Of a stretch of 64,000 nucleotides of DNA, positions 52,727 through 61,692 are shown piece after piece. Both the position numbers and the translations under genes were made by a program. Every line of letters starts with the position of its first letter. Position 1 is the stretch's first letter. The stretch comes from Micromonospora violae (GTDB taxonomy: Bacteria > Actinomycetota > Actinomycetes > Mycobacteriales > Micromonosporaceae). The stretch spans positions 1-64,000 of the forward strand of contig NZ_SHKK01000001.1 of NCBI RefSeq assembly GCF_004217135.1, given 5' to 3'. The notes under the pieces were generated by a model. The model saw only the letters and a list, made by a program, of their open reading frames with translations. It was not told the DNA's origin and ran no database searches.

Positions 52727-54385
52727 TCAGGGCAGGGTGGCGACCGCCTCGGCGTACGCGACGCCGGTGGCGATGGCGGCGTCCATGAGGACCCGCAACT
52801 GCGCCGGGGCGACACCGTGCGCCAGGTCCGTGGCCACGTCGCCGGCCAGCACCAACTCGTCGCCGAGGTCGTGTGCGTACGCCTTGGGCAGCAGCCGGTC
52901 GTGGTTCCACGCGTTGCAGAAGGCGTACGCCTCGGCGCGGCGGGCCGCCGGCAGTCGACGGTTGGCCATGGCACGGGCGTGCAGCACCTCACCGCGCTCA
53001 CCGGCCCGCCGGAACTGGATCACCGCGCCCTCCCAGTGGCCGACCACGGTCTCGCCCGCGTCCACGAGGTACCGGTCGCCGCGCCCGTCCAGGATCGCGG
53101 TGATCATGTCGAGGGACAGCGCGGACACCTCACGTTCGCCCAGCTCGGCCGCAGCGTCGACCGGGTCGGTGGCCGGCTCGTCGGGCTCGTCCGGGCCGTC
53201 GTCGGCGGGTAGGGGAACCGACGCCGCGAGCGGGCGCTCGGCCAACCAGGCGGCCATCCGTCCGGAGTGGTGCCCGGTGCCGTTGCGCGCGTCGAAGCTG
53301 CCCGCCAACTCGCTGGCCACCCCGAGCAGCAGCGCCCCGAGCGCGGCGACGTCCAGCTCGGTGGCCGCCCGCTCGCCGTACGCCGGGCGGGGGATTGTCC
53401 GCCCGCCCAGCCCGGCCTCCACGGCCAGCCCGCAGACCAGCGCCCCGGCGGCGGCGAACTCCATGGCGGCGAGGTCGTCGGTCGGCCGGTCCAGCCGGGG
53501 CAGCTGCTCGGCCAGAATGGTCAGCCCACGGTCCAGGTGCCCGCCCAGTGCGCAGAACCGCAGGTGCGCGGCGAGGTGCGGGAACGCTGCGGGCTCGTGC
53601 CGGTGCCGGCGGTACGCCCGCACGTGTGCCGTCGCCGCCCGCGCCGGCTCCCCGGTGCGGAGTGCGGGCAACAGGCCGGCGACCAGGTCGCGTTCGGGCT
53701 GGTCGGTGCAGGACTGCGGGGCGTCGTCGGCTTCCGCGAGTTCGGTGAGCGCGGCGCTCCACTCACCCCAGCCGGCCAGCAGTTCGGCGCGCCGGGCCGA
53801 GGCGCAGCCCGGGCAGCCGCCGGCCGGGCCGGGCGGTTTCCCGGCCCACCGCTCGTACCAGTGCCGGGCGGTGGGCTCGTCGCCCAGGTGATCGGCGACG
53901 CGGCAGTGCAGCTCCGCGACGGTCGGCGTGTCCGGGCCCTCGGTGCCGACGCGGTGCGCCAGGTCGTGCAACAGGGACCGGGTCTGGTCCAGCCCGACCC
54001 GGGGGGTGCCGAGCAGCGCCTCCACCGCGTACCGCTGGTAGCGCAGCAGCAACCCGGTCTCCGACTCGGTGAGCAGGTCGGGCCGGTGGTCGGCGGCCGC
54101 CCGGCAGCGCCGGACCGGCTCGACGAGCCGCCACCGCTCCCCGTGCAGCAGGTACGCCTCGATCAGCGCGAACCGGGCGTCCATCCCGGACCGGACGTCG
54201 CCGGCCGCGTCGGCGCGCTCCGCGAGCCGTTCCAGCGCCACCTGCCGGGCCGGGCCGTCGGGGAGGTCCCGGGCGTCGGCGAGCGCGGCCTCCAACGCCG
54301 GTACGCGGCCCGGACCGAGGCGGTCACCGGGGCCGAGGGGTGGCGTGCCGGTGCGGCTGCCGGTGAACTCGTCCCGGCCGGTCAC
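52727..54385 (-). CDS. Large helical-repeat protein with C-terminal YbjN-like domain
   Basis: The 552-residue protein has an N-terminal all-helical region (about 20-380) looking like degenerate TPR-type repeats, with CPGC (about 182-185), a variable region with Asp/Pro-rich linker (about 385-415), and a C-terminal YbjN-like sensory domain (about 425-550) including AEAYAFCNAWNHDRLLPKAY. That domain is closely similar to the short protein encoded just upstream (YAFCNSWNHDRLWPKA), so the pair arose by duplication. The GTG start overlaps the stop of that gene (GTGA). Members are sometimes linked to type III secretion chaperone-like folds; function here is unknown. Confidence 0.8.
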   Translation of the reverse strand: MTGRDEFTGSRTGTPPLGPGDRLGPGRVPALEAALADARDLPDGPARQVALERLAERADAAGDVRSGMDARFALIEAYLLHGERWRLVEPVRRCRAAADHRPDLLTESETGLLLRYQRYAVEALLGTPRVGLDQTRSLLHDLAHRVGTEGPDTPTVAELHCRVADHLGDEPTARHWYERWAGKPPGPAGGCPGCASARRAELLAGWGEWSAALTELAEADDAPQSCTDQPERDLVAGLLPALRTGEPARAATAHVRAYRRHRHEPAAFPHLAAHLRFCALGGHLDRGLTILAEQLPRLDRPTDDLAAMEFAAAGALVCGLAVEAGLGGRTIPRPAYGERAATELDVAALGALLLGVASELAGSFDARNGTGHHSGRMAAWLAERPLAASVPLPADDGPDEPDEPATDPVDAAAELGEREVSALSLDMITAILDGRGDRYLVDAGETVVGHWEGAVIQFRRAGERGEVLHARAMANRRLPAARRAEAYAFCNAWNHDRLLPKAYAHDLGDELVLAGDVATDLAHGVAPAQLRVLMDAAIATGVAYAEAVATLP

Positions 54386-54861
54386 GACGGCACCGCGCCG
54401 GGCAGGCGACGGACCGCCACGGCCAACTGGCAGCCGGTGGAGATGCCACAGTCGAGCAGTTGGTCGAGCTGGTGTGGGGTAACGCCGCGTTCCAGGTCGG
54501 TGATCACCTCTCCGTACACCCGGGCCCGGCCGCCGTCGTCGACGTGCACGAACGCCTTCGGCCAGAGCCGGTCGTGGTTCCACGAGTTGCAGAACGCGTA
54601 CAGGTCGGGCACCCGTTCGATGCCGAAGGTCGGGTCGACCATGGTGCGGATCTGAAGCAGCTCCCCGTCCCCGCCGACCCGCAGGAACCAGATCATGTTG
54701 TCGTCGAAGTGGCCCACCAGCTCGCCGTCGGGGGTCAGGCCGACGGACCGGCCGCGGGCAGCGAGCACCGCGGCGACCAGTTCGCCGGTCAGCGGACGCA
54801 GTGCGCCAGGGTGCCCGGCCAGCGGATCGTCCGGATCGCCCTCGATTTCCGGCGACGCCAT
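54382..54861 (-). CDS. YbjN domain protein
   Basis: The 159-residue protein is a single YbjN-like domain: LVGHFDDNMIWFLRV (about 48-62), then YAFCNSWNHDRLWPKAFV (about 87-104) and VYGEVITDLERGVTPHQLDQLL. The ATG has AGAAGGGG upstream. It is the first gene of the two-gene unit with the longer paralogue. It starts 114 bases from the divergent ftsK start. Function unknown, possibly a regulator or chaperone-like protein. Confidence 0.85.
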   Translation of the reverse strand: MASPEIEGDPDDPLAGHPGALRPLTGELVAAVLAARGRSVGLTPDGELVGHFDDNMIWFLRVGGDGELLQIRTMVDPTFGIERVPDLYAFCNSWNHDRLWPKAFVHVDDGGRARVYGEVITDLERGVTPHQLDQLLDCGISTGCQLAVAVRRLPGAVPS

Positions 54862-54962
54862 GGGGCATCCCTTCTGAGGCGGATATCACGACCGGCGGTG
54901 GGGTTCGTGTTACGACGCGCGGACACGACCCGGAAAAGCGGGGATCTGCCCGGCCCCACCGT

Positions 54963-54968
54963 TACCGT
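54963..54968 (+). promoter_or_regulatory. -10 element TACCGT, leaderless ftsK promoter
   Basis: TACCGT is followed by 6 bases and ATG 54975. No ribosome binding site is present. Confidence 0.55.
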
Positions 54969-54974
54969 GACTCT

Positions 54975-57431
54975 ATGGCGGGCCGTACCTCTCAGGCGAG
55001 TCGGCGGCGCGGCGCGTCGCCGCGCGGTGGCACCAACAGTCGTGCCCGTCAACCGGCGAAGAAGACCCGGGCACCGGTCCGACGTCGCACCACACCGCCC
55101 CGCCCCGGCCCGGCGGTCTACGTCGGTCGTGCGGTCGGTGCACTGTGGATGGGGCTGGCGCACGGGATGGGGTGGGCTGTGCGGGCCGCCGGCCGGCAGG
55201 CCGCTTCGGCCCGTGACCTCGACCCCGAGCACCGTCGAGATGGCGCGGGTCTGTTCCTGTTCGGGTTCGCCCTGCTCTCCGCCGTGGCGCTCTGGTTCTC
55301 CGGGGCGGGGCCGGTGGGCACGCGACTGGCCGACACGATCCGGCTGTTCCTGGGCGCGATCTCGGTGGTCGTACCGGTGTTGCTGATGATCGGGGCGTGG
55401 CGGCTGATGCGTCAGCCGGCCGATCCGGAGCACCGGGGCCGCGGGTTGATCGGCTGGGGTTCGCTGCTGGTGTCGACCGCCGCGCTGCTCCAGATCGGCC
55501 AGGACCCGGCGGACACCGTGGAACGTGACTTCGCGGGCGGCCTGGTCGGCGCGGGCGTCGGCGGGCTGCTGGAGCGGGCGGTGACCGCCTGGGTGGCGGT
55601 GCCGCTGCTCATCCTGCTGCTGCTCTTCGGCCTGCTCGTGGTGACCGCCACGCCGATCAACAAGATTCCCGAGCGGTTGGGCCTGCTCGCCGGTGGGTTG
55701 GTCAGCACGCCGGAGGCCGCCGAGGAGGCGGACGAGCCGGCCGCCAAGCCGGCACGTAAGCGGCCGGCGAAGCGGATGCCGCCGCCGCTGGACCCGGACG
55801 ACTTCGAGGACCTGGACGGCGCGGACCTCCAGGAGACCATGGTGCTGCCGCGCAAGTCTCCGGCGAAGGTGCCGGCGAGCCGCAAGCCGCCGGTCGAACC
55901 ACCGGAGCACTCGCCCGCCCCCACCCGGGCCGAGCAGCTCGCGTTGACCGGGCTGGCCGGGGACTACACCCTCCCGCCGGCCAACATGCTCAGCACCGGG
56001 GCCGCCGCGAAGACCCGCAGCAAGGCCAACGACGAGGTGATCGCCGCGCTGACCGGCGTGTTCGACCAGTTCGATGTGGACGCCGCCGTCACCGGCTTCA
56101 CCCGTGGCCCGACCGTCACCCGGTACGAGGTGGAGTTGGGGCACGGCGTCAAGGTCGAGCGGATCACCCAGCTGTCCCGCAACATCGCGTACGCGGTGAA
56201 GTCGCCGGACGTACGGATTCTCAGCCCGATCCCGGGCAAGAGCGCCGTCGGCGTGGAGATCCCGAACACCGACCCGGAGAACGTCGCCCTCGGTGACGTG
56301 CTGCGCTCGCGGGCGGCGACCAGCGACCACCACCCGATGGTCGTGGCGCTCGGCAAGGACATCGAGGGCGGCTACGTGGTGGCCAACCTCGCGAAGATGC
56401 CGCACATTCTGATCGCCGGCGCCACCGGCGCGGGGAAGTCGAGCTGCCTCAACACTCTGCTGGTCTCGATCCTGACCCGGGCCACCCCGGACGAGGTGCG
56501 GCTGCTGCTGATCGACCCGAAGCGGGTCGAGATGACCGGCTACGAGGGCATCCCACACCTGGTCACCCCGATCGTGACCAACGCCAAGAAGGCGGCCGAC
56601 TCGCTGGACTGGGTGGTCCGCGAGATGGACATGCGCTACGACGACCTCGCCGCCAACGGGGTCCGGCACATCGACGACTTCAACCGCAAGGTCCGCAACG
56701 GCGAGATCAAGGCCCCGCCGGGCAGCGAACGCGAGATGCGCCCGTACCCGTACCTGTTGGTGATCGTGGATGAGCTGGCCGACCTGATGATGGTCGCGCC
56801 GCGCGACGTGGAGGATTCGGTCGTCCGGATCACCCAGCTGGCCCGGGCCGCCGGCATCCACCTGGTGCTCGCCACCCAGCGCCCCTCGGTCGACGTGGTG
56901 ACCGGTCTGATCAAGGCGAACGTGCCGTCCCGGTTGGCGTTCGCCACCTCCTCGCTCGCGGACTCCCGGGTCATCCTGGACCAGCCGGGCGCGGAGAAGC
57001 TGCTGGGCCGTGGTGACGGGCTCTTCCTGCCGATGGGCGCGTCCAAGCCGGTCCGCATCCAGGGCGCCTGGGTCACCGAGCGGGAGATCGCCGATGTGGT
57101 GAAGTTCTGCAAGGACCAGCGTGAGCCGGAGTTCCGCACGGATGTGCTGACCCCGGCGCAGGAGAGCAAGAAGAAGATCGACGAGGACATCGGCGACGAC
57201 CTGGATCTGCTGGTGCAGGCGGTCGAGCTGGTGGTCACCTCGCAGTTCGGCTCGACCTCGATGCTCCAGCGCAAGCTGCGGGTCGGTTTCGCCAAGGCGG
57301 GCCGGCTGATGGACCTGATGGAGACCCGGGGAGTGGTCGGGCCGTCCGAGGGGTCGAAGGCGCGCGACGTGCTGGTCAAGCCGGACGAGTTGGACGAGGT
57401 CCTGGTCGGCCTGCGCGGCGACGGGGACTGA
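54975..57431 (+). CDS. ftsK: DNA translocase FtsK
   Basis: The 818-residue protein pumps chromosomal DNA at the division septum. Order: a basic Arg/Ser-rich N-terminal tail (about 1-45), four membrane segments (about 90-230), a Pro/Ala/Asp linker (about 245-330), the alpha/beta RecA-like motor (about 350-735) with Walker A GATGAGKSS near 485 and Walker B LLVIVDELADL near 595, and the DNA-orienting gamma winged helix (about 745-815). The start is fixed by the leaderless promoter; the frame open from 54801 runs through the divergent YbjN-domain gene. Confidence 0.97.
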   Translation: MAGRTSQASRRRGASPRGGTNSRARQPAKKTRAPVRRRTTPPRPGPAVYVGRAVGALWMGLAHGMGWAVRAAGRQAASARDLDPEHRRDGAGLFLFGFALLSAVALWFSGAGPVGTRLADTIRLFLGAISVVVPVLLMIGAWRLMRQPADPEHRGRGLIGWGSLLVSTAALLQIGQDPADTVERDFAGGLVGAGVGGLLERAVTAWVAVPLLILLLLFGLLVVTATPINKIPERLGLLAGGLVSTPEAAEEADEPAAKPARKRPAKRMPPPLDPDDFEDLDGADLQETMVLPRKSPAKVPASRKPPVEPPEHSPAPTRAEQLALTGLAGDYTLPPANMLSTGAAAKTRSKANDEVIAALTGVFDQFDVDAAVTGFTRGPTVTRYEVELGHGVKVERITQLSRNIAYAVKSPDVRILSPIPGKSAVGVEIPNTDPENVALGDVLRSRAATSDHHPMVVALGKDIEGGYVVANLAKMPHILIAGATGAGKSSCLNTLLVSILTRATPDEVRLLLIDPKRVEMTGYEGIPHLVTPIVTNAKKAADSLDWVVREMDMRYDDLAANGVRHIDDFNRKVRNGEIKAPPGSEREMRPYPYLLVIVDELADLMMVAPRDVEDSVVRITQLARAAGIHLVLATQRPSVDVVTGLIKANVPSRLAFATSSLADSRVILDQPGAEKLLGRGDGLFLPMGASKPVRIQGAWVTEREIADVVKFCKDQREPEFRTDVLTPAQESKKKIDEDIGDDLDLLVQAVELVVTSQFGSTSMLQRKLRVGFAKAGRLMDLMETRGVVGPSEGSKARDVLVKPDELDEVLVGLRGDGD

Positions 57432-57455
57432 CCGGCGGCCGACCCCGCACGTACG

Positions 57456-57485
57456 ACGGGCCCGCCGGTTGTCCGGCGGGCCCGT
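57456..57485. terminator. ftsK terminator hairpin
   Basis: ACGGGCCCGCCGG (57456-57468) and its exact complement (57473-57485) flank TTGT. It lies between the ftsK stop and the stop of a convergent small membrane protein gene. Confidence 0.75.
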
Positions 57486-57499
57486 GTCGTGGGGAGCGG

Positions 57500-57745
57500 T
57501 CAGTTGTTGATCAGAGCGCCGAAGATCACCAGGCTGATGATCGCGGCGACCACGCTCGCCACGGCCGCGTACCAACCGAGCGGCTTGTCACCGAGCACCG
57601 CGCCGACGACGCCCGCGATGACGCCGAGGACGCCGAAGATGATCGGGTTGAGCAGGAGAGCCAGGACCGCGAAGACGAACCCCACGATGGTGAGGATGCG
57701 GGCGGCGTTGCTGCGGGGACGAGCGGTGCTCGGCATGTCGGCCAT
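57500..57745 (-). CDS. Small two-helix membrane protein
   Basis: The 81-residue protein has a polar, Arg/Ser-rich N-terminus (1-15) and two to three hydrophobic segments covering most of the rest, rich in Val, Ile, Ala and Gly, ending ALINN. GGAGGAAG just before the ATG supports this start over the open frame from 57802. It looks like short DUF4190-type proteins, but I cannot assign it. Function unknown. Confidence 0.75.
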   Translation of the reverse strand: MADMPSTARPRSNAARILTIVGFVFAVLALLLNPIIFGVLGVIAGVVGAVLGDKPLGWYAAVASVVAAIISLVIFGALINN

Positions 57746-57827
57746 GTCTTCCTCCGGGTGAGAGCCTGTCGGGACGAACCGATCACTACCCACTGTGGGC
57801 ACCGGCCACGCATCCCGACGGGGCAGC

Positions 57828-58142
57828 TCAGTGGAAGATCTTCAACCCGATCACGCCGGCGACCACCAGCAGGAGGCAGAGGACGCGGGGCAGACTCGTC
57901 GACTCGCCGAGCGCCAGCATCCCGACCAACGCGGTGCCGACCGCGCCGATGCCGACCCAGACCGCGTACCCGGTGCCGACCGGGATGTCCCGGAGCGCGT
58001 ACGACAGCCCGGCCATGCTCAGCAGCAGGGCCACCGCGAACACCACGGACGGGACCAGCCGGCTGAAACCGGCGCTGCGGTCGAGGGCGACCGCCCAGGC
58101 CGCCTCCAGCAGTCCCGAGATCACCAGTACGAGCCAGGCCAT
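57828..58142 (-). CDS. gdx: SMR family exporter, probable guanidinium exporter Gdx
   Basis: The 104-residue small multidrug resistance protein has four membrane helices. The N-terminus WLVLVISGLLEAAWAVAL with Glu13 in the first helix and GFSRLVPS before helix two are typical of the SugE/Gdx subgroup, which exports guanidinium in exchange for protons, rather than the EmrE-type drug exporters. Helix four has GVIGLKIF. GAGG lies 7 bases before the ATG. The upstream guanidine-III riboswitch is strong independent support for the substrate. Functions as an antiparallel dimer in known homologues. Confidence 0.93.
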   Translation of the reverse strand: MAWLVLVISGLLEAAWAVALDRSAGFSRLVPSVVFAVALLLSMAGLSYALRDIPVGTGYAVWVGIGAVGTALVGMLALGESTSLPRVLCLLLVVAGVIGLKIFH

Positions 58143-58207
58143 CGTCCACCTCACCGGATGCGCCCGGGGCTGCCGCGCCGGGACGGGTCGAGTCTGCACA
58201 TCACGCG

Positions 58208-58248
58208 GGGCGTCTTGGCCTGACCGGGTACGCCCACCACTCGTCCGG
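58208..58248 (-). ncRNA. Guanidine-III riboswitch (ykkC-III class)
   Basis: The minus strand from 58248 to 58208 contains CCGGACGAG, GGGCGTACCCGGTCAGG and CAAGACGCCC in the order of the ykkC-III consensus as I know it. GGGCGT pairs with ACGCCC to form the second stem; CCGG of the first block pairs with CCGG of ACCCGGTCAGG. The stem bases differ from the reference RNA I remember but still pair, as expected of covariation. It ends 65 bases before the SMR start. Free guanidine should switch on expression of the exporter. Confidence 0.88.
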
Positions 58249-58279
58249 AGCGGCCACCAGCATCCGGCCACCGGTGCCG

Positions 58280-58285
58280 ACGCTA
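58280..58285 (-). promoter_or_regulatory. Candidate -10 element TAGCGT of the riboswitch-gdx transcript
   Basis: On the minus strand TAGCGT would start transcription near 58273, about 25 bases before the riboswitch core. No good -35 element is visible. Confidence 0.4.
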
Positions 58286-58366
58286 GCACCGACCCCGGCG
58301 GCCTGGCGGTGATCGCCGCCACGGTCCGTTGACCTCTACCTGACTTCAACATGCAGTATCGCCAGC

Positions 58367-59290
58367 ATGACCATGCTCTACGCCGACCCCGAGGTGGCCG
58401 CCGCCCTGGACGCCACCACCACGGTCGACGCCATGCGCGCCGCACTCCTGGCCGCGTACGAGGGACGCCTGATCGCGCCACCCCGGGCCGCCGCACCGCT
58501 GGGCGGTGGGCGGATGGTGCTCACCGCCGGGCACCTGGTCGGCGAGTGGTACGGCTTCCGCTCGTACGACACCTTCGGGCACCCGCAGGGCGAGCAGCTG
58601 GTGGTCCTGCACGACGCCCGGACCGGGGCGATCCGGGCGGTGGCGGTCGGCGAGGAGCTGGGCTCCCGTCGTACCGGAGGGTTGGGGGGCCTCGCGGTCG
58701 ACGCGCTGGCCCGCCCCGACGCCGCTACCCTCGGTGTGATCGGCTCCGGCCGGCAGGCGTGGACCCAGGTCTGGGCCGCCGCCGCGGTCCGTCCCCTGCG
58801 CGAGGTGGTGGTGCACAGCCGCTCCGCCGCCCGCCGGGACGCCTTCGCCGCCCGGGTCCGTGCCGAGCTGGGCGTACCGGCCCGCGCGGCGGCCGACCCG
58901 GGCTCGGCCGTCGCCGGACGGGACCTGGTGGTGCTGGCGACCACCAGCCCGACCCCGGTGCTGTGCGCCGCCGACCTCAGCCCCGGCACGCACGTCAACG
59001 CGGTCGGCTTCAAGCAGCGCGACCGCAGCGAATTCGGCACCGACCTGCTGGACACCGCCGACCTGCTGGTCACCGATTCGCCGGCCCAGGCGGCGGACTA
59101 CCAACCGCCGATGCTCGCGGCCACGCCCCCGTACGCCGGTCGGTTGCGCGACCTGGGCGGCATCCTGGCCGGCGCGGTCCCCGGTCGGACCACCGCGGAC
59201 CAGATCTCGGTCTTCTGCTGCACGGGCCTGGCCGGCACCGAGGTGTTCCTGCTCGACGCGCTGACCCGCGTGGCCGCCGCGGCCCGTTGA
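58367..59290 (+). CDS. Ornithine cyclodeaminase / mu-crystallin family protein
   Basis: This 307-residue NAD(P)-binding protein has an N-terminal substrate-binding/dimerisation part (about 1-105) and a Rossmann domain with GVIGSGRQAWTQ (about 124-135) and the strand VVVHSRSAARRDAF. Family members include ornithine cyclodeaminase, ketimine reductases and 2,3-diaminopropionate enzymes. The catalytic Asp region near GFKQRDRSEF is degenerate, so the reaction is not decided. It is divergent from the guanidine-controlled exporter but is not itself behind a riboswitch. TTGACC at 58329 may be part of its promoter. Confidence 0.85.
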   Translation: MTMLYADPEVAAALDATTTVDAMRAALLAAYEGRLIAPPRAAAPLGGGRMVLTAGHLVGEWYGFRSYDTFGHPQGEQLVVLHDARTGAIRAVAVGEELGSRRTGGLGGLAVDALARPDAATLGVIGSGRQAWTQVWAAAAVRPLREVVVHSRSAARRDAFAARVRAELGVPARAAADPGSAVAGRDLVVLATTSPTPVLCAADLSPGTHVNAVGFKQRDRSEFGTDLLDTADLLVTDSPAQAADYQPPMLAATPPYAGRLRDLGGILAGAVPGRTTADQISVFCCTGLAGTEVFLLDALTRVAAAAR

Positions 59291-59371
59291 CCGGCTGGCC
59301 GGGCGGGGTCGACCGAGATGGTGGCGATTGTCTCCGCAGCCCGCGTGCGTGGGGTTACCCGACCGGCCCGG

Positions 59372-59377
59372 TACCCT
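59372..59377 (+). promoter_or_regulatory. -10 element TACCCT, leaderless rimO promoter
   Basis: TACCCT is followed by 6 bases and GTG 59384; an ATG directly before the GTG lies only 3 bases from the hexamer, so the GTG is the better start. Confidence 0.45.
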
Positions 59378-59383
59378 CGGATG

Positions 59384-60889
59384 GTGTCTGCCACCTCTCC
59401 TTCTCCCGCTGATCACGCCGAGGGCCGTCGCGTCGCCCTGCTGACGCTGGGCTGTGCCCGCAACGAGGTCGACTCGGAGGAGCTGGCTGCCCGCCTGCAC
59501 GCCGACGGCTGGCAGGTGTCCACCGACGGCGAGGGCGCCGACGTGGTGGTCGTCAACACCTGCGGTTTCGTGGAGAAGGCCAAGCAGGACTCGATCCAGA
59601 CCCTGCTCGCCGCCGCCGGAACGGGCGCCAAGGTGGTCGCCGCGGGGTGCATGGCCGAGCGGTACGGCCGGGAGCTGGCCGACAGCCTGCCCGAGGCGCA
59701 GGCGGTGCTGAGCTTCGACGACTATCCCGACATCGCCGCCCGGCTGAACGCGGTCGTCGCCGGTGAGCAGATCAACGCGCACACCCCACGGGACCGGCGC
59801 GAGCTGCTGCCGCTGACCCCGGTGCGGCGGCGCGACAGCGGCGTGTCGCTGCCTGGCCACGGCACCGTCACCCGCACCGCCGTCGACACCGACGAGCACA
59901 CCCCGGCGCACCTGCGGCAGGTGCTGCGCCGCCGGCTCGACACCGGCCCGGTGGCCTCGCTGAAGCTGGCCAGTGGCTGCGACCGTCGCTGCGCGTTCTG
60001 CGCCATTCCGGCCTTCCGGGGGGCGTTCGTCTCGCGTACCCCGGACGAGCTGCTCGCCGAGGCGGAGTGGCTGGCCAAGACCGGCGTACGGGAACTGGTG
60101 CTGGTCAGCGAGAACTCCACCTCGTACGGCAAGGACCTGGGCGACCCGCGTGCCCTGGAGAAGCTGCTGCCGCAGCTCGCCGCGGTGACCGGCATCGTCC
60201 GGGTGCGGGCGAGTTACCTTCAGCCGGCCGAGACCCGGCCGGGTCTGGTCGAGGCGATCGCCACCACCCCGGGCGTGGCACCGTACTTCGACCTGTCGTT
60301 CCAGCACTCCAGCGAGCCGGTGCTGCGCCGGATGCGGCGTTTCGGCTCCACCGACCGGTTCTTGGAGCTGCTGGCGGGTGCCCGCGCGTTGGCCCCGGAG
60401 GCGGGGGCCCGGAGCAACTTCATCGTCGGTTTCCCCGGCGAGACCCGCGCCGACGTCGACGAGCTGGTCCGGTTCCTGACCGAGGCCCGGCTCGACGCGA
60501 TCGGGATGTTCGACTACAGCGACGAGGACGGCACGGAGGCCGCCGGCCTGCCCGGCAAGGTGTCCGCCGCGACGATCAAGCGGCGCTACGACCGGCTCAG
60601 CGCGCTCGCCGACGAGCTCTGCTCGCAGCGGGCCGAGGACCGGCTCGGCTCGACCGTCGAGGTGCTGGTCGACTCGATCGAGGACGGCGTGGTGGAGGGC
60701 CGGGCCGCCCACCAGGCGCCGGAGGTGGACGGGTCCACCACGCTGGTCGCCCCGGCCGACGGCGGCGTCGACCTGGCCGCGCTGCGCCCGGGTGATCTGG
60801 TGCGCGCAACGGTGACCGGCACCGAAGGGGTGGACCTGCTCGCTGTGCCGGATGAGATGATCTCGGCGGCGCCCGGCGCGGCACGGTGA
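59384..60889 (+). CDS. rimO: Ribosomal protein S12 methylthiotransferase RimO
   Basis: This 501-residue radical-SAM enzyme adds a methylthio group to Asp89 of S12. The N-terminal UPF0004 domain binds one cluster with Cys in LGCARNE, NTCGF and AGCMAERY; the radical SAM domain has [11 protein letters not shown] (C-x3-C-x2-C, near 198-205), and a C-terminal TRAM domain starts near 430. An insert of about 50 residues between the two parts (about 130-180) is Arg/Thr-rich, typical of actinobacterial RimO. It overlaps pgsA by GTGA. Confidence 0.96.
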   Translation: MSATSPSPADHAEGRRVALLTLGCARNEVDSEELAARLHADGWQVSTDGEGADVVVVNTCGFVEKAKQDSIQTLLAAAGTGAKVVAAGCMAERYGRELADSLPEAQAVLSFDDYPDIAARLNAVVAGEQINAHTPRDRRELLPLTPVRRRDSGVSLPGHGTVTRTAVDTDEHTPAHLRQVLRRRLDTGPVASLKLASGCDRRCAFCAIPAFRGAFVSRTPDELLAEAEWLAKTGVRELVLVSENSTSYGKDLGDPRALEKLLPQLAAVTGIVRVRASYLQPAETRPGLVEAIATTPGVAPYFDLSFQHSSEPVLRRMRRFGSTDRFLELLAGARALAPEAGARSNFIVGFPGETRADVDELVRFLTEARLDAIGMFDYSDEDGTEAAGLPGKVSAATIKRRYDRLSALADELCSQRAEDRLGSTVEVLVDSIEDGVVEGRAAHQAPEVDGSTTLVAPADGGVDLAALRPGDLVRATVTGTEGVDLLAVPDEMISAAPGAAR

Positions 60890-61560
60890 CGGCGGGCCCG
60901 AGCGGAGCGGGGGACCCAGGTGGTGCGGTGCCGGGAACGCCACGGCGGCCCGAGCGGAGCGCGGCGGTGACGGGGGCGACGGAGTCGACGCCGGGCCGGG
61001 TGGTGGCCGTGGTGCCCGTGGTCAACGCGGCCAACGCGCTGACCGCCCTGCGGCTGGTGCTGGTGCCGGTCTTCGCCGTCTCGGTGATCATGTCGGGGAT
61101 GACCCACACCGGTTGGCAGATGGCGGCCTGCCTGATCTTCGCGGTGGCCTCGGCGACCGACCTGGTGGACGGCTGGATCGCCCGCCGCTTCGGGCTGGTC
61201 ACCTCGGTCGGCAAGGTGGCCGACCCGATCGCCGACAAGGCGCTCACCGGGGCCGCGCTGGTGCTGCTCTCCTGGTACGACCAACTGCCCTGGTGGGTGA
61301 CCGCGCTGATCCTCGTCCGCGAGCTGGGCATCACCGGGCTGCGGTTCTGGGTGATCCGGCACGGCGTGATCGCCGCCAGTCGAGGCGGCAAGGTCAAGAC
61401 CGCGCTCCAGATCCTGGCCATCGCCTGGTACCTCTGGCCGATGCCGGCCGCGCTCGCCGCCGTCGGCCCCTGGATCATGGCCGCCGCCGTCCTGGTCACG
61501 GTAGCCACCGGCTTCGACTACATAACCCAGGCCCTCCGCCTCCGCCGCCGCCCCCACTAA
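60886..61560 (+). CDS. pgsA: CDP-diacylglycerol-glycerol-3-phosphate 3-phosphatidyltransferase
   Basis: The 224-residue membrane enzyme makes phosphatidylglycerol phosphate. The CDP-alcohol phosphotransferase motif D-G-x2-A-R-x8-G-x3-D-x3-D is seen as DGWIARRFG followed by [10 protein letters not shown]. About five membrane helices follow a 37-residue polar N-terminus. GTG overlaps the rimO stop. In M. tuberculosis the corresponding pgsA3 also sits beside clgR, so this position is conserved. A shorter start at an internal GTG near 60967 is possible because the first 27 residues look disordered. Confidence 0.93.
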   Translation: MTAGPSGAGDPGGAVPGTPRRPERSAAVTGATESTPGRVVAVVPVVNAANALTALRLVLVPVFAVSVIMSGMTHTGWQMAACLIFAVASATDLVDGWIARRFGLVTSVGKVADPIADKALTGAALVLLSWYDQLPWWVTALILVRELGITGLRFWVIRHGVIAASRGGKVKTALQILAIAWYLWPMPAALAAVGPWIMAAAVLVTVATGFDYITQALRLRRRPH

Positions 61561-61586
61561 CAGGCCCCCGGGCCTCCCTCACCCCC

Positions 61587-61647
61587 GTTGATCATGGAGT
61601 TGTCACCATCCGGCACGGCGTGTCGCGCCGCTAACCGCATGATCGAT
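61587..61647. repeat. Dispersed palindromic element, degenerate copy 3
   Basis: GTTGATCATGGAGTTGT (61587-61603) is intact and matches the arms of the copies at 3010 and 37274. The right arm is worn down to GCATGATCGA. The spacer shares GACACGCCG on the other strand with the spacer of copy 2, so the copies are homologous, copy 3 being inverted relative to copy 2. Confidence 0.75.
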
Positions 61648-61692
61648 GCGATCGGGGGGTTGGGAAGGCGTGGGGTGGGGGAGGGTGTTGGG

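Noticed and set aside
54789..57575. 928-codon minus-strand frame opposite ftsK
   Set aside because: Antisense shadow; contains no motif and covers the promoter and start regions of ftsK and the neighbouring hairpin.
61588..61692. N-terminal extension of cinA through the upstream open frame
   Set aside because: These codons translate the dispersed palindrome and Gly/Val-rich tandem repeats, and a strong ribosome binding site precedes the later GTG at 61693.
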